Source of the DNA: Sphacelaria rigidula
Taxonomy: Eukaryota; Phaeophyceae; Sphacelariales
Assembly: GCA_964200075.2 (NCBI GenBank)
Contig: CAXNAA020000477.1
Coordinates: 1 to 20,970, forward strand
Direction: 5' to 3'
DNA length: 20,970 nt
This document shows, piece after piece, positions 10,198 to 19,456 of this stretch. How positions within the stretch are numbered: position 1 is the first letter of the stretch; each line of letters begins with the position of its first letter. The notes under the pieces are model-generated. The model did not search any database and was not told the DNA's origin. It worked only from the letters and a program-made list of their open reading frames with translations. Made by a program: the position numbers and the translations under genes.

Positions 10198-11224
10198 GTC
10201 GGGTGGCGGACTGTGCACACTCTTGACCAATAGATTACATTGGCAGAAAGTGTAGTCCGTGCAGTATCGAGTCTGTTGTCTCGTACGTAATATAGACAAT
10301 GAATTCGATCCTGTACGCGGTACACTTTTTTGCCAATGTTGTCCAGGATGTGAAACTTCGAACTTCGGGGTATGACGATGTTCTGTTCCTGTTGCGTGTT
10401 GCATAATGTGGCGTGAGTCCAGTAGGACTCAGAGGGATTCGTTATGTTGACCGGCACGCTACTGGCACGCAAAATGTTGAGCCGGTGGTGTATCCAATGT
10501 CTTCATGTCCACACCATCAACCCGAAGGGTGCCGACAACGTACGGCGTACTCCAAGGTGCAAGGATCCGCATACGAAGTGGGTCACCCGGTGTCACAGTC
10601 ATGGACATCCCCATGAACTTTTTACGCACAGGCAAAGTAGGACGGTAGGGCTGTACGAACAAGATTTTTTCTTCGTGCTCTCTATGTTTGAGGGGTGGGG
10701 GTAGCGGGGGCGGTCAAAATCCTGGGGTGTAAAAACGGTTACGCGAAAGTAAATATTATTGAAGGAGTGATATATTTATATATTCTATTGGATTTTGGTG
10801 AGTTGTTTTTGGTGTGGTCACGACGTACAGATGGTATCCCATGTTTTCATGGTTGGGTTTAAAACAGGAAAACTTTACGAGTGACAGATTGTGTCTTCTG
10901 CTGATGGCACTACGTCGTGTGTAGGCAAGGCACGTCCTCCGTATTGTGTCTACCTAGCGTGTGTGGGTTGTCATCCCAGCTATTCTGGACGCCAGTCTAC
11001 ACCTTTCAGTATATGTGGGCGCACCAGCCGGGGTCACTCAGGAGGGAGGCCAACAAAGGAGTTTTTTCTTTTTCACCTGTTTTAGATCTCTACCCTCCTT
11101 CTGCGGTTCTCGCCTTCTTTTTCGTCGCGAGAGGGGTTCAGCTTTCCCTTTCCCTCGTCGACCGTTCAGTCGATTTTTGTGTACCCACGACATAGTCGCT
11201 CTCCACTGTCGAGCATTCTGTGAG
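10198..11224. other. Region downstream of IWR1 without a recognisable gene
   Basis: Contains the unassigned IWR1 3' untranslated region. Short open frames on both strands lack motifs. A G-rich patch occurs near 10692-10712, followed by an A/T-rich stretch (about 10740-10800). No polyadenylation signal could be assigned with confidence. Confidence 0.6.
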
Positions 11225-11310
11225 AAAAAATCCCACATCGCTCTGAAATTCGAATCCACGACCCAACCATCAGGAGGTTTCGAGGTTACCAACTGAGCCA
11301 CCGGAGCGAG
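11225..11310 (-). mobile_element. tRNA-derived SINE-like head or tRNA relic with pol III terminator
   Basis: On the minus strand an A-box-like TGGCTCAGTTGGTA (11300-11287) and a B-box-like GGATTCGAATTTC (11257-11245) are separated as in tRNA-derived elements. Between them AACC and GGTT can pair around a 7-base loop, like an anticodon arm. The T loop TTCGAAT is intact, but the acceptor-stem halves do not pair, so this is not a functional tRNA. Six T bases (11230-11225) follow and could terminate RNA polymerase III. The body and tail of a SINE were not delimited. Confidence 0.65.
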
Positions 11311-11333
11311 CGGCTCACACAGTGATTCCAATA

Positions 11334-11372
11334 ACACTACTACTATTACTGCCTCTACTACTACTATAACTA
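11334..11372. repeat. Imperfect ACT trinucleotide repeat
   Basis: Interrupted ACT/ATT trinucleotide units, immediately beyond the 5' side of the tRNA-like head. Confidence 0.8.
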
Positions 11373-12315
11373 ACATACGACGGCGAAGAAAACTTTTCAT
11401 TCCGTATTCATTTTTTAGTTATTGCATTGTTTCCATGATTTTCTGTTCATGTTTTTTTCGGGAACCTGCGTGACCGTGTTTTCAATCAAGGCCGTGAACG
11501 TTTCTGTTGCAGATTTACAAACTGTTCGCTCCCGAGAAAAACTCTTGTCTTGTCTTCTGCTGCGTGTATCATCCAGTTTGGCGCACAGACAGCCCCGACA
11601 CTGTGCGGTGGTACATGCATGTGAGCATGTCGCTGCTCTCCGGGAAGTACATTATGATCTTGGGTGCCTGAGGGGCTGATGATATACCATCGAAGGGAGA
11701 TGTTACGTGGAGAGTGTGGCAAGTAGATTGGCCACCAAAAACGTTGGTCCTTGCTACAAGATTGCCGTGTTCTTGCACAGCGCGGGGGGCGTATAAGGGG
11801 GGCTTGGGGTGCTCTCCACTGAAACATCCTGGTGGATGTACGTACCAATGCATACGGTGGTTCCGTTCAAGGTGTGATCGACGAGGCACGACCAGTGCAC
11901 AACCTCTGGGCCATGGGTCGTGGGTTGAACTCAGTCATATGACAAACTACAAGGGAAACAGATACAAATAATTCAATATGCCCAGCATAATCGCGGCGGG
12001 GAAGCTCAACCTCGCTATGCAAGGATTTGATCTGGATTCGGTGGTCAGTTTCAAACCCGACCGTCACTCATACCCGTTCCCAACATCCAGATCGCTACTT
12101 GGACGTCATTCGGGTGTGCCACGGGGGGGTTCGGAACACCAATAATAGAAGTGGTTTGTGGTGGAGAGATAGAGCTTACAAAAAAACATATTTGCTGCGA
12201 ACCAAAGGATATGACTCTAGCAGCCGGAGTCATACCGTTTGCTGCGAGCGATTATTTGTGACCAGGCTGCGACCAGGAGCACCATGTTGGAAATTCCATC
12301 ACCTCTCCGTTCTTT
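11373..12315. other. Region without a recognisable gene
   Basis: Several open frames of 60-180 codons on both strands overlap each other and show no family motif. Nothing could be supported. Confidence 0.6.
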
Positions 12316-12428
12316 CGCCCCCCTCCCCGGGGAGGCGGGGGGCGGGGGTGGCGTACTATATTGTTACTTGCCTTGGTCATTTGATCGTTGACCACGCACC
12401 GTCCCTTTCGAGACGGAGCGCCGTTCCT
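12316..12428 (-). repeat. Dispersed repeat, copy B, with C-rich tail
   Basis: Minus-strand copy of the dispersed repeat (core at 12352-12428: gctccgtctcgaaaggga, tgcgtggtcaacgatcaaat, ggcaagtaac), followed on that strand by a C-rich tract. On the plus strand that tract forms a C/G palindrome around ccccggggagg (about 12317-12343). Confidence 0.75.
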
Positions 12429-13027
12429 AGTCCTATGAAGACACCTCGAACACTTGAACACTTGAGCGCTCATTACGCTTCTTCCATACACCACACAGAA
12501 ACATTTCACATGGTATTATTATCATATCCTCTTCGCGTTTCGGTGTCTTTGGCCGCAATCCATGTTCCAGTATAACAATCGTTGTCTCGCTACTGTCTAT
12601 TATGGCGTAACGCGCGATCATTCGATGCGACCTTTGTTTATTCCCCACATTTCCCCCTCTATAAGGCCTACCAAGCACACAAGATACGGAAAAAATAAAA
12701 AACGACGCACGACACAAACAAGCGCAAAGTAGCACCAGCAGTAAAATGAGGGATGCTATGCGAAATACATCGAAAAAAGTAAAACGATAATTTCACCCAG
12801 AGCACGACGTGAATGTTGGGCACAGGAGGAATAACTGTTGACTAACCGTATAATAGAGGTCTCCATTCCGGCAAACGGAACACTTGATTATTGGGATCGA
12901 AAGTGAGTTTAGAAAAAACAAATTTCACACGTGGGTAGCCTCCTAGGTCAGGGCTTCGCCGCTGTAGCACACGTGCACTTGTTCTCTCCTTCTTGTGGTG
13001 TCAAGTACCGTAAAATACGGTGACATC
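12429..13027. other. Region upstream of the presequence exon
   Basis: A/T-richer sequence with no recognisable gene. It would hold the promoter and 5' leader of the gene starting at 13028. A small perfect hairpin, accgtaaaatacggt (13007-13021), lies just before that ATG. Confidence 0.4.
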
Positions 13028-13749
13028 ATGAAGACCGCACTGCCAACTTCTACTCTAGGTGCAACTCTTCTCGCGCTGCAATTGTCGAACAAGGCTCATG
13101 ATTCCCACGGTTTTGTCGCTCCAGGTGAGTAAGAACATGATCGTGACTTGCCTACTGTACTGTATGATACTTCATATCTACAGTGACGGTCAAGCAGCGT
13201 GACAAACGCCTGTCTTGTCTCAAGCCAGCTTCTCGCTCCATCGCTGTATAAACGCATCTGCGCCTGCATCACCGATATGTAGCAAGATAAAACTCCGTTT
13301 ACAGCCTATCTCCTTCACATGCGAGTTACACGGTGCCCATTTTTCATGTGTGCTCCACTGTCTGTTCGTTGTTTACAGTATCAGCACTCTTACCAGATAG
13401 TGTGCCACCGCACTTGAAAACTACACGTCAACGGCGTTGCTGCACCTAATCCTCATGAATATCTCATCACTTGTCATGTCGACTGTACGTCCGCTACAGC
13501 AACTCCTCTCTACTCTCTTTCATTGCCAACATCGCCACACTCGTCATGCTCATGTGTCCCTGATCAACAATAGGGAATGCACGTTTCACACCCTCTTATT
13601 GGGCGGCGCGAGAATTAATCTTGCCAGAGAGACGCCCCCTCCCGTCTGAAAGCGCCACGTGCTACCGGATGGCTACGGATCGACGAGGCGGGACGCAGCC
13701 TGAAAATGTTGGCGAACCGAATCGCAAAGCGAGGCGCGCGAAAAAAAAG
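13028..13749 (+). CDS. Candidate bipartite plastid presequence, two exons, probably 5' part of the DNL zinc-ribbon gene
   Basis: Exon 13028-13124 encodes a signal-peptide-like start (MKTALP, then a hydrophobic stretch TLGATLLALQL) followed by SHGFVAP, and ends at a consensus donor GTGAGTAAG in phase 1. A second exon at 13628-13749 (acceptor ttgccag, donor AAG/GTATGA) accepts phase 1 and adds RRPLPSESATCYRM and a basic stretch NRKARRAKKK, leaving in phase 0. Known biology: heterokont nuclear-encoded plastid proteins carry a signal peptide plus a transit peptide beginning with Phe in an AFAP/FVAP-like context. Phase 0 matches the next firm exon at 17728/17731, so these exons may begin that protein. 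The first exon is better supported than the second, whose frame is one of three open ones. Alternatively this is the start of an unrelated secreted protein. Confidence 0.42.
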
Positions 13750-13752
13750 GTA

Positions 13753-13762
13753 TGAACATCAA

Positions 13763-13814
<52 letters not shown>

Positions 13815-13822
13815 GATGTTCA
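13753..13822. repeat. TG microsatellite framed by a 10-bp inverted repeat
   Basis: Twenty-four TG units (13765-13812) are bordered by TGAACATCAA (13753-13762) and its exact complement TTGATGTTCA (13813-13822). It sits directly after the donor of the candidate second presequence exon. Confidence 0.95.
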
Positions 13823-15040
13823 ACCAGAGTGATAGCGTGCTTTCCTACGGCGCGGTAGCCCCTACAAACGCCTCAGGACTTGAGCATCTACAGTATGTAC
13901 ACAGTACGCTCAAGAAGTCCGAAGCAGATAGGTCACGGTGTAAAGCACCCCCAAGAGTGCTTTCAGATTATTTGAATCCATTTTTCTTCGGAAACCTATG
14001 GTAGCCGCCACATCACCAAAAGTAGGGTTTTCGTATATTTTCATCGACATTGTTTTTCGGGGACTGCAAGTCTCGGTCTCTCGATACTTGAAAGCTTGAC
14101 ATCTAAGAAAATAGATTGCCGCTACCATCTGACACCACAAAGACAGACTTGCAAGGTAGCCTGCTATTTTTGTTTAAATATCTGATTTTACAGAGTACAG
14201 ATAAATAAATGGCTCACCTGTCTTCGATGTACATCCGGGCAATAGTCTTGGGAGAAAAGATGGGTAGAAAATATGATTTGGGTTGTTGAGGTGTTACCCC
14301 CTACTCCGTACTGCGCACCCCTGCATTCATTCGTAAACGTCCAGCATTGGCTCTTCAAGGGCTCATTTGATGTTACAGTTGAGATATCGCGAACTCGGGG
14401 ACCCATATTCGTGGTTGAAACGTTCTTTGATTTAGTGTGGACCATAATACCCAAATATTTCCAGGGCTCACAGTCCCAAGGGCTCGCAAAAATCTAGACG
14501 ATACAGTCTATATTCATTGCGTTTGCATGAAGTCGTCACAACAAAGAGAAGCGGTTCAACCTGTTGCGATTCAACGACGCAACGAACTATGCAAGACCGT
14601 TTCATTCGTATCTTTCACGGACAGTACCTCTTTGTGTTGACTTATGGTATACTTTTTCGAGTGACGTTTCAAGTAGGATATTGCTGGAGTAGGCGTGTTG
14701 CCATGATTTGTCAATGAAAGATACTCTAGCAGGGCATCTAGGCCACGTCAGCTGTAAGATATCTTGTATGCAAGCTTGCAATTGATCTGAGCTAAAGAGC
14801 TGGCCAGGCTACCGCGTCAGCAGTAGCAAGGTTGAATTGGATGATATTTTTTATCCTACGTAGGTGTAGAGGTCTGTGCTTTTTGTTCCAGCGTTGAGTT
14901 TGCTTGGAATCAGTGGTCTTCACCGCCCTATGCAATCACTCTCCCAAGCTTCCCCAGCTCTCCTTGGTTTCCTCAGCCCTCTGCTTGCAAAAGAGGCTGC
15001 TTGATTTTGTTCGGCCGAGTGAAGAGCCCCAAACACCATT
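13823..15040. other. Long putative intron, 5' part
   Basis: No firm gene. Two minus-strand stretches (14246-14218 and from 14102 down) look like phase-compatible exons but match no family I know. A plus-strand 74-codon frame (14273-14497) is also unrecognised. Confidence 0.5.
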
Positions 15041-15190
15041 TGTCTTCTTGACTTTCTGTCTGCTGCAGAAGAAGTGGTTTAACCACCACTGTGCAACCTC
15101 CGCCATACTTCTGTCCCCGTGACGGTAGTCGGTCTGTTTCGAGGAGAATACCAAATACCACGAGCCAATATTTCCAACACTGTCAACGCT
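15041..15190 (+). repeat. Direct repeat, copy 1
   Basis: About 150 bases sharing tttctgtctgctgcagaag, agtggtttaaccaccactgt, gtccccgtgacggtagtcgg and ccacgagccaat with 16294-16444. It includes the near-palindrome GTGGTTTAACCAC. Non-coding dispersed repeat of unknown class. Confidence 0.9.
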
Positions 15191-15429
15191 CTGTCGAACG
15201 CGAGCGTATCCTCGTCGAGACTGTGTGCTGCTGGTCCGCTGTGAGCAGACGTGGCGGCACCGCGCGTTCTAACGATTGCATGCCGCGTGTTATCCGCCTG
15301 CTCACCCTGCAGCGTGTATGCATGCGTTAACCGCCCTCTATGGCGCGGCGTCAAACAGAAGTACGATGTTTCCGTTTTGAAGTATTTAGGATCTATATCC
15401 ATGGTTGAGCGCGCGGGCGGGGGAGCGTG

Positions 15430-15813
15430 CTGATTCGTTGCTTGCGTGAGTCATTTGCCTATTGACCACGCATCCCTTTCTATATGAGGTGGGTTGGAAT
15501 TTTCGGGGCGTCTGTCTCACACAGTATGGCGCTCGCAGGTGTATCCGCCGCAGGCTCTATCAGAACAACGGCCGATCCCGCAACACCTCCGTGTTCTGCG
15601 AAGATTTTCCCGTACTCAATGCTATACTAGCTATACAGACTATGATAAGGGTATGTGTGGCAACGACGCGGTGAACATAAACCCGACTGTTTCCATATAG
15701 GTGTTGTGTCATTGATAATAACAACTACTCTGAACCCCCCAAAAGAGCCGCTGCTCCGTCTCGAAAGGGATGCGTGGTCAATGGTCAAAAGACTAAAGCA
15801 AGCAACAAATGAG
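15430..15813. mobile_element. Inverted pair of the dispersed repeat: possible non-autonomous terminal-inverted-repeat element
   Basis: The minus-strand copy at 15430-15480 and plus-strand copy at 15763-15813 form imperfect ~51-bp inverted ends (cgttgcttgc...tgaccacgcatcccttt and aaagggatgcgtggtca...gcaagcaac). The 280-base interior has no supported coding frame. It could be a MITE, or two independent insertions in opposite orientation, since single copies occur elsewhere. Confidence 0.6.
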
Positions 15814-15838
15814 TATGCCCCCCTCACCCCCCCTCCCT
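15747..15838 (+). repeat. Dispersed repeat, copy D, with C-rich tail
   Basis: Core at 15747-15813 (ctgctccgtctcgaaaggga, tgcgtggtcaatggtcaaaa, aagcaagcaacaaatgag), followed by a C-rich tract to 15838. Best preserved copy, and the right end of the inverted pair. Confidence 0.85.
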
Positions 15839-16293
15839 CGATATAGCCACACCGAAAAATAGCCACCTGCACGATTCGGCGCTTTAGGAGTTGTCAATGC
15901 TCCAACGTCCGCGTTAGCACACTCAGGCTCAATATGACTACTGTACGGGGCAGTCGATGTACCGTAGCCGTCTTGGCAGCGAAAAGAAGACACTGCTAGA
16001 AAACACCACCAAACCATACTTGGGGATACGATCTCTCACAAGGTATGGGGTAGGTATGAGAGCCATGAAGTCGCTGCGATACACCCTCTGGAAGAAACGT
16101 CTTCGAGAGCGTTTTTTCGCTGCTTCGAAAGTCTTTTCTGAGACGTCTTCTGGATCGTTATAAAAAAAACAGTCTGCCCCCCAGAAAAAAAGCACTCCAC
16201 GCTTGTAGGAGAACAACATGGCGTACACGGACCACACGGTGAAGAATGCCGATGTGTGACTCGGATCGAAGACACAACCAGGCACGAATCATT

Positions 16294-16444
16294 CGTCTTT
16301 TTGTATTTCTGTCTGCTGCAGAAGCAAGTGGTTTAACCACCACTGTGCAACCTCTGTCATACTACTGTCCCCGTGACGGTAGTCGGTCTGTTTCGAGGAC
16401 AGTATCAAACACCACGAGCCAATGTTTTCAACACTATCAACGCT
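16294..16444 (+). repeat. Direct repeat, copy 2
   Basis: Second copy of the repeat at 15041-15190, same orientation, about 1.25 kb downstream, differing by scattered substitutions and short indels. Flanking sequence diverges beyond both ends. Confidence 0.9.
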
Positions 16445-17727
16445 TTAAGGCCTATTTATCCAGGGCCACAGTTTGAGCCATAGCTCTTGATCATGCCGAG
16501 TAGATGTTCTTGAGTTCAATGATCTATATCACGTGCCTCGAAATAAAACGCCCTCACACCGTCAATCACTGCGTCTTCGGGAACGTTCTTGGCATGCACA
16601 CGACCGCTTCTTCAACATTGAAGATATTGCCGTGAAGCAAGGCTCAAGTGTGTAGGTGAGCAAGGGCTAGCGCCGGACTTGATGCTCTCGTGCTGTGGAT
16701 ACCTGTGCGTTTTTGCTTACGCTCGATTATGTAGGTATCATACGTTCCAGTCACAATCCTTGTTATACCTGTTCAGGTGCTCGGACTGATCAGACCCGTT
16801 TGGATGTGTTTGAGCCTGCGTCCAGTCCAAACAAGGACCACTCCGAGATGAAAGCGTGCACGTTTCTGTGTCACATCGACAGAAGTAAAACTTCTCGGTG
16901 TAAGCAGACAACAACGTTTTTCCATGTCTCGGTAAGACACGGCCTGACCCTTTGATTGCGAGCCTCGCCCCGGAACAGTATCTCCGCTCACAGTCCATTG
17001 CGTAGAAATGAAGGTCGACAGCTTTCATCGAGAGCAGGCAGGGAAGTTGAGAATCCGTGGAATTGTCGGTGGAACAAGCGGGGTTGATGTCAGGGAGCTG
17101 AAGGCTCTTCTGTGATAACGTCATCGCAGATTTCGATTCCTACCTACACATCATCTTCAATGTCTGAATACATGAGCATGGAGCACGATGATGTCTCCGC
17201 GCCCTGGTGGTCTAATGATACAACTCACACCGTTATGACGGGGAAAATGCAGATTCGGTTCTTGTCAGATGTGTCTAGTTGAGTTTCTTTACTTGAAGCA
17301 TTTGATTTTCGCATTTAAAAATTTGGCGCCGTGAGAAGCGAAAGTAGTCTCTTAGATTGAATTTCTTTCACGGCAGTCTACGCGGTGTGGGAGTGCTGAT
17401 GGTCATGATCCAATCCGTGGTATTTAAATGTGAAGCGTATACTGAGTGAGGGAAGGGTTGATCCCTTGAAACCACGAACTCGTCCCGCGTAAGGTGAGGG
17501 ATTAAACACGAAACAAGGAAAAAAACAACGGGGCATGCCACGGGATCCTTCTTTTATTTTCATCTCAATCCCGGTCTGAGTTGCAGGATGTCAACACACA
17601 TTTATGGTCGACAACCTTTTCATTTAAACTCGTTAGGGGAATATTCTGTGATCCGAAAGTGCCATGATGGTGACCTCGAGTCGATATCCGTGTCCTGAAA
17701 CCTAACTTTCACGATGTCCATTTTTAG
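16445..17727. other. Long putative intron, 3' part
   Basis: No recognisable gene; overlapping unassigned frames occur on both strands at 16695-17124. A weak tRNA-like pair of boxes is at 17208-17263. The 3' end shows cctaac, a pyrimidine-rich stretch and ttttagcag, which fits an acceptor at 17727 or 17730. Confidence 0.5.
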
Positions 17728-17730
17728 CAG

Positions 17731-18387
17731 AAGGGAGCGGCAGGGGATACAGGAGCAGAGGAAGCAATGACGGAAGAAGACGGGAGCCCTCGGCGGACTC
17801 TGCTCCTTCAGTTCCAGTGCGGCCGATGTGATCACGTGAACCAGTACATGATCGGCAAGGTGGCCTACGAAGATGGCATCGTGATCTGCACGTGCAAGGG
17901 TTGCCAAGTCCGACACCTCATCGCCGACAACTTGAAAAAGGTGTGTGTGTGTCGTGGCTGGCGTTTATTCTCCCTGTGCGTACAGCGTGCACATCTTGCC
18001 AAAGCCGACGTTACAAATATGTGCTCGAGCATGCCACTCGTTGTTGCAAATCTATCAAGCACGTGAGGCGAAATCGACATCGTGTGAAAACTGACAGTTG
18101 AAGCCGTGGATGCGGTTCTCTCACTCTCACAACGTTTTGACGTGCGTTGAAGTCGCTCACCCATGTCTCCCTTGGTTTGTCCGTAATTTCCATGATGCTA
18201 CCTACAGATGGATTTTCCAACCTTTGGAGACAACATTGAAGAATACATGCAGTCTAGGGGGACACCGGAGGAGGTTAAGCGAGGGACATCCCCCAACTTT
18301 TCACCCGAGATTTTGGAGAAGTATGACCTCAACGTGGGCGAAGACGGGACTGTCAGCCTCAGCCCGAAGGGTGACCAATCTTCTTGA
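17731..18387 (+). CDS. DNLZ: DNL-type zinc-ribbon protein (Zim17/HEP family), two C-terminal exons
   Basis: Zim17/HEP proteins keep organellar Hsp70 chaperones soluble and active in mitochondria or plastids. Exons are 17731-17940 and 18208-18387 (stop TGA), joined in phase 0; the 267-base intron starts GTGTGT and ends ctacag. The zinc ribbon shows two CxxC pairs, FQCGRC and CTCKGC, separated by GKVAYEDGIVI, followed by the family name motif in QVRHLIADNL. Exon 2 gives MDFPTFGDNIEEYMQSRG, matching the family's DFPxFGxNIEDxxxxRG, then an acidic helix and a short C-tail. An in-frame TAG just before 17728 and an acceptor-like ttttag/cag show that the reading frame begins after a splice site. ATG 17767 could start a 117-residue short form without presequence. 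Joined to the exons at 13028-13749 the protein would be about 202 residues with a plastid presequence. Family assignment is firm; the 5' end is not. Confidence 0.9.
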
Positions 18388-19456
18388 AATTACGCACATC
18401 CAATCGTTCAACCATATGCTGGTACTGTACCCTGTACGTACGTGAGCGTCAGTCTCCATTAGGCCGGCCCGTCTTGTCCAGACGGCAAAAAAAAAAATCG
18501 AGCTTCGATTTACGAGGTGCTTCGCCTTGCGCTACCCTCCACCTTCTGGTGGCTGTAACGTTTGCAACGGACTGAGAGTTTGCGTAGAGATGCAGGAGCA
18601 AGTTCAGACACGCTTGAGTACGGAGAGGAACGCTGTGAACAAGCCCATGTTGGCGCTATCAAGGCCATGCGACGTACTTGGCTGACGAGACGAATGCACA
18701 CGCAGGTAACATATGTTGACGGTTGGGGACCTGTCATGCAGTATGATGGCGGGAATAGAATTTGTGACTGCGAAGTATTTTGCAGTAACAGTGCCGTGTT
18801 TCTTCCGATGCCAAATTATGTCGCTCACCACACACCCGATTGTGGCCCCGTGTACTTGGGGCAGTGACAGTATAGAAACGCGGATAAGAAGGAAACCACT
18901 TGTACAGATGTATTTGACTGCGGGAAGGCAAACAAGACAAAACAGTTGCAACACAATGAAGAGGAACTAGCCCAAGGAAGGCAAGACTGAATGAAATCAG
19001 TCCTACTTACCTCGTCCACACACGAAACACGCCATGCGCAGCCTAGAAGGGAAGCACGCGCGGGCATGTGTTGCATGATTCAAACGGGCTTCCGCAGATT
19101 TTGCAAGCCTCAAATCTCCTAGCACGTATGCAGTATGTATGATCGTTGAGTTTTTCCAGTCACGAACTCCGTTGGTTGAGAAGAAACGTTCGTTTCACGT
19201 CACCCTGGAACTGCAGCATGTCGTGCATAGCTGTCACACCACCGAGAGGGAAAAGGAATCGTACCAAACGTCCTCATAACCCCAGGTACACGGCGTGCGC
19301 ACGAGAAACATGTTTCAAGCTCCAACTGCACGTTTCACTGTGGTCCCTCTCCCATCTCTACACTTATCCCTGAGGCCCAAGTGCTGGTTACAAAAACGTG
19401 AATAACAGCTCGTCCAACGGTACTTGCAGCGGGGCTGCTATACACACCAGCCCGCA
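18388..19456. other. Interval between convergent DNL and DUF2358-like genes
   Basis: Contains both 3' ends, neither of which can be placed. Two minus-strand segments (19042-19011 and 18917-18839) have good splice sites but no recognised protein. Open frames such as 18562-18867 plus have no known motif. Confidence 0.5.

Noticed and set aside
9745-10404. 219-codon minus-strand frame
   Set aside because: Shadow of IWR1 exon 4; no recognisable domain.
15079-15402. 107-codon minus-strand frame
   Set aside because: Its C-terminal third is made of the 150-bp direct repeat and the rest has no motif.
17131-17147. B-box-like atttcgattcc
   Set aside because: No A-box at the proper distance upstream and no tRNA-like stems.
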